Source: Devosia marina (GTDB lineage: Bacteria; Pseudomonadota; Alphaproteobacteria; Rhizobiales; Devosiaceae). From it: a stretch of DNA of 64,000 nucleotides. The position numbers were made by a program, and so were the translations under genes. Positions 25,463 through 34,812 of the stretch are shown here, in pieces. The stretch is from NCBI RefSeq assembly GCF_009758415.1, contig NZ_WQRF01000004.1, forward strand, positions 1-64,000, in the 5' to 3' direction. Each line of letters begins with the position of its first letter. Position 1 is the first letter of the stretch. Below the pieces are notes generated by a model, which saw only the letters and a program-made list of their open reading frames with translations, ran no database searches and had not been told where the DNA came from.

Positions 25463-27225
25463 TGGGCTGCCTCCAAATCGTCAGTTGGTCGCGTTTGCAG
25501 GTCATAAAGCGCGCGATAGCGGCCGCCTTGCGCGAGCAGCTCTTCATGAGTGCCGCGTTCGACGATCCTGCCGTCTTCGAGGAACAGGATCAGGTCGGCA
25601 TGCATGAGCGAAGAGAGGCGATGGGCGATGATCATGGTGATCCGATCGCTGGCAAAGCGGCGAATGGCGCTTCGGATGCGATGCTCGGTTCCGGCATCGA
25701 TGGCGGCGGTCGAGTCATCAAACACCATGACTGCGGGCTTGAGCACGAGGGACCGCGCAATGGAGAGACGCTGGCGCTGACCACCGGAGAGCGAGACGCC
25801 GCGTTCGCCCACCACGGTGTCGTAATCGGCCGGCAGGCCCATAATGTAATTGTGCAATTGAGCGCTTTCCGCGGCGCGCTCGATCTTGCGTTCCTTGGCC
25901 CAAGGATCGCCATAGGCGATGTTGTTTTCGATGGTGGTAGTGAACAGGAACGTGTCCTGCTGCACCACGGCAACGGAGCGTCTGAGGCTTTGCAGGGTGA
26001 CGTCACGCACATCCTGGTCGTCGAGCGTAATGCGGCCGGCGGTGATGTCATAAAAGCGCGGAATGAGGTGGGCGAGCGTGGATTTGCCGCTGCCCGGGGC
26101 GCCGACGATACCAACAGTCTGGCCGGCCTTTGCCTCGAAGCTCACGCCATTGAGGGTCGGCACGGTGGAGCCGGGATAGGTAAAATGAACATCCTCGAAG
26201 CGCAGCACGCCATTGCTGATCTCGAGCGGGGTGGCGCCGGGCTTGTCTTCGATTTCAACCGGAGCATCGAGGAATGCATAGAAGCGCTCGCCGCAGGTGG
26301 AGGCGCGGGCATAGGAATTGACCATCAGGCCGAGCTGACGCACTGGCATCTGCAGGATGGTCATGAAGGTGAGAAAGCTGGCCAGCGTACCTACGGTCAT
26401 CTCCTCGGCGATGACCTTGTTGCCGCCCACCCAGAGCACCAGGCCCATGGCGGCGAAGAAGGAAAAGGTCATCATCGAGGTGTTCTTGACGCGCACCCGG
26501 ACGCGGCGATGCGCCAGCTCCAGCGCGTCCTTTGAGGCGGTGTCGAACTTGTTCAGCTCATGCTTCTGGCCCGAGAAGGCGCGCACGACACGGATGCCGC
26601 CGAGATTTTCTTCCATGACGCGGGTCAGCACGGAGAGCTTTTGTTGCAGGATCAGCCAGGTGGCGCGCAGGGTGAGTTGGGCTACTGAAGAGCGCCAGGC
26701 CACGAAGGGAACGAAGCTGAGGGCCAGAAAGCCGAGCAGCACGTCGGTCGAGAGCAGCATCCAGGCGCCCACACCGATCAGCACCACCAACAGGATGGTG
26801 CGGACCAGACCGGTGGAGAAGAACATGCGCAGCCCGTCCAGATCGAGCAGGCCGATGGTGATCAGATCGCCTGAATGCACCCGGTCGTGATAGGAATAGG
26901 ACAGGCGCTGGACCTTGTCATAAAAGGCCAGACGCAGTTCGTAGCCCACATGGTGGCCGACGCTTTCAGCAAAATAGTTCTGCACCAAGGTAAACAGACC
27001 GCGCGCGACCGACGCGGCCAGCAGTGTCAATGCTGTCCAGAGCAGCGCTTCCTGGGCGCCTTCGCCGGCAACACTGAGCACGTTGTGCGCCTGGTCGATG
27101 GCCTGGCCGAGCAGGCGCGGAATGGTCAGTTGCAGGGTTGCTGCAATGATGGTTGCCCCAACCGCCAGGCTCGCCTGAAACGGGTGCCGGAGGGAAAACA
27201 GGGTAATGCGCGTCAATGGCGCCAT
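25459..27225 (-). CDS. ABC exporter subunit with a degenerate catalytic site
   Basis: A fused permease-ATPase (588 aa from the ATG at 27225). Membrane helices span about 15-300. Walker A is GAPGSGKST and the signature is a standard [15 protein letters not shown], but Walker B reads VMVFDDSTAAID, so Asp replaces the catalytic Glu. This is the hallmark of the degenerate half of heterodimeric exporters (TM287/288, BmrC/D type), and fits the coupled partner next to it. The start is uncertain: a TTG at 27306 would add 27 residues, but AAGG precedes 27225 and MAPLTRITLFSLRHP is exporter-like. Confidence 0.87.
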   Translation of the reverse strand: MAPLTRITLFSLRHPFQASLAVGATIIAATLQLTIPRLLGQAIDQAHNVLSVAGEGAQEALLWTALTLLAASVARGLFTLVQNYFAESVGHHVGYELRLAFYDKVQRLSYSYHDRVHSGDLITIGLLDLDGLRMFFSTGLVRTILLVVLIGVGAWMLLSTDVLLGFLALSFVPFVAWRSSVAQLTLRATWLILQQKLSVLTRVMEENLGGIRVVRAFSGQKHELNKFDTASKDALELAHRRVRVRVKNTSMMTFSFFAAMGLVLWVGGNKVIAEEMTVGTLASFLTFMTILQMPVRQLGLMVNSYARASTCGERFYAFLDAPVEIEDKPGATPLEISNGVLRFEDVHFTYPGSTVPTLNGVSFEAKAGQTVGIVGAPGSGKSTLAHLIPRFYDITAGRITLDDQDVRDVTLQSLRRSVAVVQQDTFLFTTTIENNIAYGDPWAKERKIERAAESAQLHNYIMGLPADYDTVVGERGVSLSGGQRQRLSIARSLVLKPAVMVFDDSTAAIDAGTEHRIRSAIRRFASDRITMIIAHRLSSLMHADLILFLEDGRIVERGTHEELLAQGGRYRALYDLQTRPTDDLEAAQ

Positions 27226-27547
27226 GCCCTTGCCGGCATGGGCTGCAGCAACATGGTCCCGAGCATCGCCGCGCGAACGCTCGCGGCCAGCCTTGAGGGT
27301 TATCAAGGAAGTATCCAGACGTCAGTTAGGTGGGACCCGAAAGGGAGAGGCGGAGGTACCGTCGACCGGCAATCGGGCAAATCAAAAAACTCGCCTGCCT
27401 ATAAAAAGCGCATTGCGTCTTCCATTCAAGGTGCAATTTGCGCAAAAAATGCAACGATGCAGCGAAAATGACATCGGCATGACCCCTTGCCCAGTCCGGG
27501 GCTGGCAAACAGACCTCCGTCGGGTGCATGAGCCAGGAAAAGGACGC
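27226..27547. other. divergent intergenic region, ABC exporter / TauE-SafE
   Basis: About 320 bp between divergent genes. The middle (27370-27480) is A-rich and contains TATAAA (27399-27404) as a possible -10 element reading right. No gene, repeat or clear operator seen. Confidence 0.3.
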
Positions 27548-28297
27548 ATGCCCATGACACCCCTGATCTCGGCCATTTTGGTCGGTGTGGTTTTTCTGAC
27601 CTCTACCCTATCTGGCATTTTTGGCATGGCTGGCGGCATGTTGCTGCTGGCAGGGCTGCTGACGATCTTGCCGGTGGCCACAGCGATCGCCCTGCAAGGC
27701 GCCATCCAGATCGTTGCCAATGGATCGCGGGCCTGGTTCTCGCGTCACTTCATCGACTGGCGCATCATGTCCACAATGGTGGCCGGAATTGTTGTGGCTG
27801 CTGTCTTGCTGTTCCTCGTGCGCTACCAGCCTGACCTGGCAACCGTATGCATCGCGGTGGGACTGATGCCGATCCTGGTGTGGTTGCCCAAAAGCTGGTT
27901 GCAACTCGATGCCAGTCGGCCTCTGCACGGGTTCTCCTGCGGCTTAATCAGTGGCGGATTGAACCTGGCGGTGGGCGTAGCCGGTCCCAGCATCGATATC
28001 TTCTTTATTCGCACCCAGATGGACCGGCGCAAGGTGATCGCCACCAAATCCTGCATGCAGGTGATTTCGCATGGTGCAAAGGTGGTCTTCTACAGCGCGA
28101 CAACCGCAGCCATGGCCACCGGCGATTGGATCCTGGTGGCCATTGCCGCGCCCTTTGCCATTGCCGGGACCAATCTGGGCTATCGTATTCTGCAGCGTCT
28201 GTCCGATAACGGGTTCCGGCGCTGGACGCGCTGGATCGTCACTATGCTGGGCATATTCTATCTCATGCGTGGCATTTTGTTGCTCGCAGGTTCCTAA
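27548..28297 (+). CDS. TauE/SafE family sulfite/anion exporter
   Basis: A 249-residue membrane protein of the TauE/SafE family, with about eight helices. The repeated family motif is seen as SGIFGMAGGMLLLAGLLTILP in the first half and SGGLNLAVGVAGPSIDIFFI in the second. Members export sulfite, sulfoacetate or other small anions; the substrate here is unknown. AAAAGGA lies just upstream of the ATG at 27548 (a second ATG is two codons later). The LysR gene begins 26 bases after its stop, so the two probably form an operon. Confidence 0.85.
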   Translation: MPMTPLISAILVGVVFLTSTLSGIFGMAGGMLLLAGLLTILPVATAIALQGAIQIVANGSRAWFSRHFIDWRIMSTMVAGIVVAAVLLFLVRYQPDLATVCIAVGLMPILVWLPKSWLQLDASRPLHGFSCGLISGGLNLAVGVAGPSIDIFFIRTQMDRRKVIATKSCMQVISHGAKVVFYSATTAAMATGDWILVAIAAPFAIAGTNLGYRILQRLSDNGFRRWTRWIVTMLGIFYLMRGILLLAGS

Positions 28298-28323
28298 TCG
28301 CTATGTTGCGTGCGGGAGACGAC

Positions 28324-29235
28324 ATGGCACCATTCGATAGTGTAACCGCACGCCTTATTCTACTTTTGGCCGAAACCGGTTCAATCGGCCGCGCGGCGGA
28401 ACGGGAGGGCATCGCCTCCTCGGCAGTCAGCCGGCGGGTATCGGACCTCGAAGGACGGCTGGGCGTGGTCCTGTTCGACCGTTCGGCCCATGGCGTCAAG
28501 CTCACCAAGGCGGGCGAAGCCTATGCCGAGGGATGCCGCACCGTACTGCGATCCATCGCCGATCTCGATGCCATCATGGATGATTTCAGCTCCGGACAGC
28601 GGGGGAGCCTGAGGCTGGCCTGCACCAGTTCGGCGCTGACCGGGCGCCTGCCGGAGCTTTTGGCCAAGTTCGCAGCCAAATATCCCGGCATCGAGATTGC
28701 CATTTCCGAGATGGGCGCGGCCAAGGCGCTGCTCTCGCTCGATGAGGGCCAGGCCGACATCGCCATCGTCTCGGACAATTACGATTTCAAACGCTTCGAA
28801 ATCCGGCCCTTTGAGGACGAACGGGTGTGGGTTCTGGTGCCGCCCGAGCATGAATTGGCCGCCAGCATCGAGCCGCGCAAATCGGTCAGTTTCGATACGG
28901 TCATTCCGCATTCCATCGTCGGCATCCATCATGCCGGTTCGCTCGACAGGCTGCTTGGCGAAGCGGCCGAAAAGCTGGGGCATCCGCTGAAAGAAGCGCT
29001 GCGCGTCGAGAGCTTTCCGGCGCTGGTGCGCATGGTGGAGGCCGGGTTCGGCATCGGCTTTCTGCGCTCGACCAGCCTGCATCTGCTGGCCGGCACGGAT
29101 CTGGTCTGCGCGCCGCTTTCGGAGCCCTGGGCGATGCGCAAATTGCTGGTGGCGCGGCGCAAGTCGAGCCCGCTATCGGCCGCCATGAAGAGTTTCGTCT
29201 CGCTGGCCGCCGAGACCTATCTTCCCTCCGCGTGA
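28324..29235 (+). CDS. LysR-family transcriptional regulator
   Basis: A 303-residue LysR regulator. The N-terminal helix-turn-helix covers about 1-60 (LLLAETGSIGRAAEREGIASSAVSRRVSDLE), followed by the linker helix and a substrate-binding domain from about residue 90 to the end. The ATG at 28324 has GGGAGACGAC just upstream; an earlier in-frame start at 28303 is less likely. It follows the TauE/SafE gene and may control it. The effector is unknown. Confidence 0.87.
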   Translation: MAPFDSVTARLILLLAETGSIGRAAEREGIASSAVSRRVSDLEGRLGVVLFDRSAHGVKLTKAGEAYAEGCRTVLRSIADLDAIMDDFSSGQRGSLRLACTSSALTGRLPELLAKFAAKYPGIEIAISEMGAAKALLSLDEGQADIAIVSDNYDFKRFEIRPFEDERVWVLVPPEHELAASIEPRKSVSFDTVIPHSIVGIHHAGSLDRLLGEAAEKLGHPLKEALRVESFPALVRMVEAGFGIGFLRSTSLHLLAGTDLVCAPLSEPWAMRKLLVARRKSSPLSAAMKSFVSLAAETYLPSA

Positions 29236-29245
29236 CAAAATTTCC

Positions 29246-29260
29246 TGATAAAAAATATCA
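29246..29260. promoter_or_regulatory. iron-rhodo box (candidate RirA operator)
   Basis: TGA-TAAAAAATA-TCA is an exact TGA-N9-TCA iron-rhodo box, the RirA site of Hyphomicrobiales, inside the larger inverted repeat CTGATA-AAAAA-TATCAG (29245-29261). It abuts a promoter (29269-29297) before an iron-siderophore operon. The same repeat followed by CTTTATTTT might also terminate the lysR transcript. Confidence 0.65.
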
Positions 29261-29268
29261 GCTTTATT

Positions 29269-29297
29269 TTGACACCGTCCAGACTCGCCGATATTGA
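29269..29297 (+). promoter_or_regulatory. promoter of the siderophore transport operon
   Basis: TTGACA (29269-29274), 17-base spacer, TATTGA (29292-29297). The -35 is perfect and the -10 weak. It lies eight bases after the iron-rhodo box, so RirA bound there would overlap the RNA polymerase footprint. Confidence 0.5.
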
Positions 29298-29358
29298 AGT
29301 GGACTAGCGCAGTCAAGTTTGCGCAGAGCGTTAACCATTTCAAATCGGAAGTACCGAG

Positions 29359-30261
29359 ATGACCTTCAGCCGTACCGCCACCGCGCTTTTCGCCGGTCTC
29401 GTTGCCATCGCCACACCCGCACTGGCGCAGGAGTTCACCGTGACGCACGCCCAGGGCGAAACCACCCTGCCCGGCGTACCGCAGAAAGTCGTCAGCTTCG
29501 ACTTTGCGGCCATCGAAACCCTTGAAGCGATCGGCGTTAATATTGCTGGCCTGCCCGGCTCGAACCTGCCAGCTCATCTCGAAAAATATGCCAGCGATGA
29601 TTATGCCAAGGTCGGCTCGCTGTTCGAGCCTGACTACGAGGCGCTGGCTGCGCTGGAACCCGACCTGATCATTGTCGCGGGCCGCTCCTCCAGGGCTTAT
29701 CCGGAACTTGCCAATCTGGCACCCACGGTCGATCTGTCCAACGAGTGGACGAACTTTTACGGCTCGATCAAGGCCAATGCCGAAATCATTGGCGAGATCT
29801 TTGACAAGGAAGCCGAGGTTGCGGCGCTGATCGCCGAGACCGAAGCCAAGGTCGAGGCCAGCCGGTCTGCAGCGGCAGATGCCGGCAAGGGTTTGGTGGT
29901 ACTCACCAGCGGTGCCGAGGTGACCGCCTACGGCCCCGGTTCGCGGTTCGGATTTATCCATGAAACCCTCGGTGTCACCCCGGTCATCGAAGACGTCGAA
30001 GCTGCCACCCACGGCGATTCCATCTCCTTCGAGTTTATCCTCGAAACCAATCCCGACCTGTTGTTCGTGATCGATCGCGATGCCGCCACAGGCCAGGGCG
30101 CTGCCGCTGCCATTCTCGACAATGAGCTGGTGGCCGAAACCACCGCCTGGAAGAATGGCGATGTGGTCTATATCGATCCGGTCCGCGCCTACATCGTCAA
30201 TGGCGGCCTTGTCTCGTTCGGCATCATGGCCGACCAGGTCACCGAAGCGCTGAACCAGTAA
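29359..30261 (+). CDS. siderophore ABC transporter, periplasmic binding protein
   Basis: A 300-residue periplasmic binding protein of the iron-siderophore class (FatB/YclQ-like). A signal peptide ends at about residue 23 (ATPALA-QEF); there is no lipobox Cys, so it is soluble. The family features PQKVVSFDFAAIETLEAIGV and the central DLIIVAGRSSRAYPEL are seen, and the C-terminal lobe begins VLTSGAEVTAYGPGSRFGFIHE. First gene of a four-gene operon with two permeases and an ATPase, under an iron-rhodo box. The specific siderophore is unknown; FatB relatives bind catecholates such as petrobactin. Confidence 0.87.
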   Translation: MTFSRTATALFAGLVAIATPALAQEFTVTHAQGETTLPGVPQKVVSFDFAAIETLEAIGVNIAGLPGSNLPAHLEKYASDDYAKVGSLFEPDYEALAALEPDLIIVAGRSSRAYPELANLAPTVDLSNEWTNFYGSIKANAEIIGEIFDKEAEVAALIAETEAKVEASRSAAADAGKGLVVLTSGAEVTAYGPGSRFGFIHETLGVTPVIEDVEAATHGDSISFEFILETNPDLLFVIDRDAATGQGAAAAILDNELVAETTAWKNGDVVYIDPVRAYIVNGGLVSFGIMADQVTEALNQ

Positions 30262-30280
30262 GCGACAACATTCTTTTCGC

Positions 30281-30300
30281 CCTCGCCCGTTCGGGCGGGG
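30281..30300 (+). repeat. intercistronic stem-loop after the siderophore-binding protein gene
   Basis: CCTCGCCCG-TT-CGGGCGGGG forms a nine-pair stem 19 bases after the binding-protein stop. A hairpin here can protect the upstream mRNA and reduce read-through, giving more binding protein than permease. Confidence 0.55.
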
Positions 30301-30330
30301 GCATGTTTGTATTTCAGGCATTTCGGCCCC

Positions 30331-31293
30331 ATGCCCAAGCTGATATTCGGCGTTCTCGCCATTCTCGTCCTGGCCGTCATCAGCCTCTTCATCGGCGTGA
30401 GCGATGTGACGCCGATGAGCCTGTTTTCGTCATCGCCGGAAGACCGGCCGATGCAGGTGCTGCTGATCAGCCGCATCCCGCGCACCCTGGCGCTGATCCT
30501 GTCCGGCTCTGCCCTTGCTGTCGCCGGGTTGCTCATGCAGATGCTGGCGCGCAACCGCTTTGTCGAACCGGGAACTGCCGGGACGGTGGAAAGCGCCATC
30601 TTTGGCATTTTGCTCATCACCATCCTTTGGCCTGCCAGTCCGCTCCTCGCCAAAATGCTCGCCGCTACGGTGACGGCACTGATCGGAACCGCCCTGTTCA
30701 TGCAGATCTTGCGCCGCATCCCCCTGCGCTCGACGCTGATGGTACCATTGGTCGGCATCATGCTGGGAGGCGTGATTGCCTCGGTCACGGACTTCTTTGC
30801 CTATCGCCTGGACCTGTTGCAGACCTTGGGCACCTGGCAACTTGGGGATTTCTCGGCCGTGCTGCGCGGCCGCTATGAATTGCTCTGGATCGGCGCGCTG
30901 CTGGTTGGCATCGCCTGGTATGCTGCCGACCGGTTCACCGTGGCCGGCCTGGGGCAGGATTTCACCACCAATCTGGGCCTGAACTACCGTCGCGTCCTCA
31001 CGCTCGGGCTTTCCATCGTCGCCATGGTCACCGCGACCGTTGTGGTTTCAGTCGGCACCATTCCGTTTCTTGGGCTGATCGTGCCCAATCTGGTCGCCAT
31101 GGCCGTGGGCGACAATGCGCGGCGGGCCATTCCCTGGATCGTGCTGCTTGGCGCCGGCTTCGTGCTGATTTGCGACATCATCGGCCGCGTGATCCGCTTT
31201 CCCTACGAGATTCCCATCGGCACGGTCTTTGGGGTCATCGGTTCGGCGCTGTTCCTTTATCTGCTGTTGCGGAGGCGCCCTGCCGATGCCTGA
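30331..31293 (+). CDS. siderophore ABC transporter permease, first subunit
   Basis: A FecCD-type permease (320 aa) with about nine helices. Family blocks: SRIPRTLALILSGSALAVAGLLMQ and the coupling region VGTIPFLGLIVPNLVAMAVGDNARRAIP. It imports the ferric siderophore with the second permease. The start at ATG 30331 gives MPKLIFGV; a TTG at 30307 is possible and neither has a good ribosome site. It overlaps the next permease gene by eight bases. Confidence 0.88.
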   Translation: MPKLIFGVLAILVLAVISLFIGVSDVTPMSLFSSSPEDRPMQVLLISRIPRTLALILSGSALAVAGLLMQMLARNRFVEPGTAGTVESAIFGILLITILWPASPLLAKMLAATVTALIGTALFMQILRRIPLRSTLMVPLVGIMLGGVIASVTDFFAYRLDLLQTLGTWQLGDFSAVLRGRYELLWIGALLVGIAWYAADRFTVAGLGQDFTTNLGLNYRRVLTLGLSIVAMVTATVVVSVGTIPFLGLIVPNLVAMAVGDNARRAIPWIVLLGAGFVLICDIIGRVIRFPYEIPIGTVFGVIGSALFLYLLLRRRPADA

Positions 31294-32260
31294 GCGATCC
31301 ACTTCACCCGGCCTGTCGCCACGGCAGGTGCTGATCACTCTGGCCGCCTTGGCCGCAGTTTCGATAACCGCGTTCATGGTGATCGGCGCCAAGGGCAGCT
31401 GGGGCTTCGTCCTGCCGTTCCGGGGGACGAAAGTCTGGGGCATCGCCATGGTGGGCGGCGCCATTGCCGTAGCGACCGTGCTATTCCAGACCATAACAGC
31501 CAACCGCATCCTGACCCCGGCGATCATGGGCTACGATGCCCTGTTCCGGCTGGTCCGAACGGTGCAGATTTTCTTTTTGGGCGGTCTCTCATACGCCACG
31601 CTCAACGCCCAGCTGCAATTTGCCTTCGAAACCGTGCTCATGGTGGGGCTGTCCACCCTGCTGTTCCGCTGGCTGTTCAATCGTGCGGCCCGGGATCTCT
31701 ATCTGCTGGTGCTGGTCGGCATCGTGTTTGGCGTGTTGTTCCGCTCCCTTGCCGGACTGATGCAGCGCCTGATCAATCCCAATGACTACGCCGTGTTGCA
31801 GGACGTCATGTTCGCTGGCTTCAACACCATCGACAAAAGCCTGCTAACGGTGTCAACGCTCGCCATCCTGGGCTCCGGGGTCTGGGTGTGGCGATTGCTT
31901 CCGGCGCTCGACGTGCTCAATCTGGGCCGGGACAATGCGATCAATCTCGGCGTGGCCTATCGCAGCGTGGTCTCCCAGGTCCTGATCATCATCGCCATAC
32001 TGGTTTCTGTCTCCACGGCGCTGGTCGGGCCGGTGACCTTCTTCGGGCTGCTGGTTTCCAACCTTGCCTATATGCTCATCCGCAGTCACAAACATGCCCT
32101 GATCCTGCCCGCTGCGGTGCTGCTGGCCATCATCGCCCTGATTGGCGGCCAGGTGATCCTGGAGCGGGTATTCGGCTTTGACTCGGCGCTGGCCATCATC
32201 ATCGAGTTCGTGGGCGGCGTCGTTTTCATCGCCATGCTGTTGAAAGGAAACCGCAAATGA
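31286..32260 (+). CDS. siderophore ABC transporter permease, second subunit
   Basis: Second FecCD-type permease (324 aa) with about nine helices. It has TITANRILTPAIMGYDALF, and VGPVTFFGLLVSNLAYMLIRSHKHALILP as the coupling region. GGAGG lies ten bases before the ATG, inside the end of the previous gene. It overlaps the ATPase gene by four bases (ATGA), so the operon is tightly coupled. Confidence 0.88.
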   Translation: MPERSTSPGLSPRQVLITLAALAAVSITAFMVIGAKGSWGFVLPFRGTKVWGIAMVGGAIAVATVLFQTITANRILTPAIMGYDALFRLVRTVQIFFLGGLSYATLNAQLQFAFETVLMVGLSTLLFRWLFNRAARDLYLLVLVGIVFGVLFRSLAGLMQRLINPNDYAVLQDVMFAGFNTIDKSLLTVSTLAILGSGVWVWRLLPALDVLNLGRDNAINLGVAYRSVVSQVLIIIAILVSVSTALVGPVTFFGLLVSNLAYMLIRSHKHALILPAAVLLAIIALIGGQVILERVFGFDSALAIIIEFVGGVVFIAMLLKGNRK

Positions 32261-33015
32261 TCCGGACCCAGGCGGTCTCCCGCGCCTATGGCGACGCGCT
32301 GGTCGTTGACAATGTCACGCTCGACATTCCCGCCGGCGGCGTCACCTCGATCATCGGGCCCAATGGGGCGGGCAAGTCCACCTTGCTCTCCATGGTCAGC
32401 CGGCTGCTCGACATGAGCGCGGGGACAGTGACAGTGGATGGGCTCGATGTCACCAGGACACCAAGCGATGTTCTCGCCCGGCGCCTCTCGATCCTGCGGC
32501 AGGACAATCACGTTTCCGCCCGCATCACCGTGCGCGATCTGGTGGCCTTCGGCCGCTATCCCCATTCCAAGGGGCGATTGACAGCCCAGGATCGCCACCA
32601 GATCGATCAGGCCATTGCCTATCTCGATCTGGGGGCGCTGGCGAACAGGTTTCTCGACGAGCTTTCCGGCGGCCAGCGGCAACGGGCTTTTGTCGCCATG
32701 GTGCTGGCGCAGGACACCGATTATGTGCTGCTCGACGAACCGCTCAACAATCTCGACATGAAGCATGCCATGGGCATGATGAAGCTGATGCGGCAGGCTG
32801 CGTCCGAACTGGGCAAGACCGTAGTGCTGGTGCTGCACGACATCAATTTCGCCTCCTGGTATTCGGACTATATCGTCGCCATGAAGCATGGGAAGGTCGC
32901 CGCGCAGGGGGCCGGCCCGGAGATGATCCGGCCCGAGGTGCTTTCCGAGATCTACGAAATGGACATCAAGGTGCACGAAATCGGCGGGCAGTTGATTTCG
33001 GTTTATTACGGCTAG
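32257..33015 (+). CDS. siderophore ABC transporter ATP-binding protein
   Basis: FepC/FecE-type ATPase (252 aa). Walker A GPNGAGKST near residue 34, the Q-loop LRQDNH, signature [18 protein letters not shown] and Walker B YVLLDEPLNNLD with catalytic Glu, then HDINFA as the H-loop. Last gene of the iron operon. Its stop overlaps the convergent GGDEF gene's stop by four bases. Confidence 0.9.
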   Translation: MIRTQAVSRAYGDALVVDNVTLDIPAGGVTSIIGPNGAGKSTLLSMVSRLLDMSAGTVTVDGLDVTRTPSDVLARRLSILRQDNHVSARITVRDLVAFGRYPHSKGRLTAQDRHQIDQAIAYLDLGALANRFLDELSGGQRQRAFVAMVLAQDTDYVLLDEPLNNLDMKHAMGMMKLMRQAASELGKTVVLVLHDINFASWYSDYIVAMKHGKVAAQGAGPEMIRPEVLSEIYEMDIKVHEIGGQLISVYYG

Positions 33016-34742
33016 CTGGCTGCCATATCGGGGTAGGCTACGACACAGCCCCTGCCCTGGGCCTTGGCGGCGTAGCAGGCCGCGTCGGCCTCTCCCATGA
33101 AGCCCAATGGTGAAGCGGACCGAGCACCGATGATGGTCACGCCGGCGCTGGCGCCGATGGAATAATCGCGACCAGCCCAGGAAAAGGCCAATGCGCCGAT
33201 GGCGCGCACGATCTTTTCGGCGACTGCCCGGCCGTGGGCGATGGGGCAGTCCTCAAGAATGATGGCAAATTCGTCGCCACCGATGCGGGCGGCCAGATCG
33301 TGACTGCGGCAAACACCTCTGATGTTCTGCGCCACCTGCTTGAGCAGAGCGTCCCCGGCGGCGTGGCCGGCCGTATCGTTGACTGGCTTGAAGCGATCCA
33401 GATCGAGATAGACCAAGCTATGCTGGCGCGGGCCATTGCGGGCGCTGACGATAGCCGCTGACAGGCCGCGCTCGAAGCTGGCCCGATTGGGCAGGCCGGT
33501 GAGGTCATCGTGAGACGCCGAATGGGCCAGTTGGCGTTGCAGGGCCCGGCTCTGGGTGACATCCTGAAACACCAATACGGCGCCGGAGAGGGCCCCCGCG
33601 GCATCAAAGACCGGGGAGGCAGTCGCGCGGATGTCGCGCCGGGGCCCGTCAAGCGCGCAGAGCACGCTGTCGTCATCAATGCGGATCTGGGTTGATTGTG
33701 CGAGGCAGGCCAGCACCGGACAGGGCAGTTTTTCTTCACCGTGTTCGCTGCGCAGATGGAAGATGTCCCTGACACTTTGGCCAACCGTCGTGGCAGCGTT
33801 GCTGCCGGTCAGCAGTTCGGCAGCCGGATTCATGAAGATGATGCGGCCGTCCAGATCGGTGGAGATCATGCCGTCGGCCACCGCCTCCAGCGTGATCCGC
33901 AGCCGTTCCTTTTCGGCGGCCAGTTCCTGTTCCATCTTCTTTATGCGGGTGATGTCGGTATCGGTGCCGATGGTTCGGGTGGGGTTGCCCTGGGCATCCC
34001 ATTCCACCGGGCGGCCCCGGCTGAGGATCCAGATATAATCGCCGTCGCGTGTCCGCTCGCGATATTCCAAGGTGTCGAAATCGCTTTCGCCCCGGTCCTG
34101 CCGGTGCACATTGGCCACGATCCGGGGCCGATCGTCGGGATGAACGCGTTCGAGCCATTTTGCCTGATCGCCGTCCACCTCTTCATTGGCCGGAATGCCG
34201 CGCATCAGGCGCCACATGCGGGAGTAGAACATGGTGTCGGTGCGGATATCGTGGTCCCAGACCCCCTGGCGGGCGCTTTCCAGCGCGAAATTCCAGCGGC
34301 TTTCGGAGGCGGCCAGGGCCTCCTCGGCGCGCTTCTGCAATTCGATGCTGTTCATCTGCACCAGGATCAGCGGCGGCGTATCGCCTTCAGCCGGAAGGAT
34401 TGTGGCCCCGACCATGGCCCAGACGGGGTAGCCATCGACGTGACGCAATTGGTGCTCACCACGGCTGACCGACACTTCGCCGCGCAGCAAGCGCTCGAAG
34501 TGGAGGCGCGTGATGGCATTGGTTTCATCCGAAACCAAATCAGCAAACTGGAATACATGGCCCGGCTCGGGCCGATGCCCCAACAACTCGCTGAAGGCGG
34601 GATTGGCATAGACCACCATGCCGTCAAGGGTTGAGACCAGCATGCCCAATGGCGCGGCGTCGAGCAGACGCATAAAAGTTTGCGCCGAATGCAGGGCATC
34701 GGCGGCAAACACGTCCTGGGATTTCGCACCTTGTGTCACCAT
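33012..34742 (-). CDS. diguanylate cyclase with three PAS domains
   Basis: A 576-residue sensor that makes cyclic di-GMP. PAS 1 covers about 22-130 (DAAPLGMLVSTLDGMVVYANPAFSELLGH), PAS 2 about 148-265 with a PAC segment (YRERTRDGDYIWILSRGRP), and PAS 3 about 275-395 (TLEAVADGMISTDLDGRIIFMNPAAELLTG). The GGDEF domain spans about 405-570 with HDDLTGLPNR and an intact active site, RIGGDEFAIILED. There is no EAL domain, RxxD inhibitory site (residues before GGDEF are AARI) or membrane helix, so it is cytosolic and probably not product-inhibited. The signal is unknown. Confidence 0.92.
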   Translation of the reverse strand: MVTQGAKSQDVFAADALHSAQTFMRLLDAAPLGMLVSTLDGMVVYANPAFSELLGHRPEPGHVFQFADLVSDETNAITRLHFERLLRGEVSVSRGEHQLRHVDGYPVWAMVGATILPAEGDTPPLILVQMNSIELQKRAEEALAASESRWNFALESARQGVWDHDIRTDTMFYSRMWRLMRGIPANEEVDGDQAKWLERVHPDDRPRIVANVHRQDRGESDFDTLEYRERTRDGDYIWILSRGRPVEWDAQGNPTRTIGTDTDITRIKKMEQELAAEKERLRITLEAVADGMISTDLDGRIIFMNPAAELLTGSNAATTVGQSVRDIFHLRSEHGEEKLPCPVLACLAQSTQIRIDDDSVLCALDGPRRDIRATASPVFDAAGALSGAVLVFQDVTQSRALQRQLAHSASHDDLTGLPNRASFERGLSAAIVSARNGPRQHSLVYLDLDRFKPVNDTAGHAAGDALLKQVAQNIRGVCRSHDLAARIGGDEFAIILEDCPIAHGRAVAEKIVRAIGALAFSWAGRDYSIGASAGVTIIGARSASPLGFMGEADAACYAAKAQGRGCVVAYPDMAAS

Positions 34743-34812
34743 ACCGTCATATTCGACGCGCGGACCTTAACAACTGGCTTCGCTGGCGACACATTTCATG
34801 CCTTCGCCGAAC

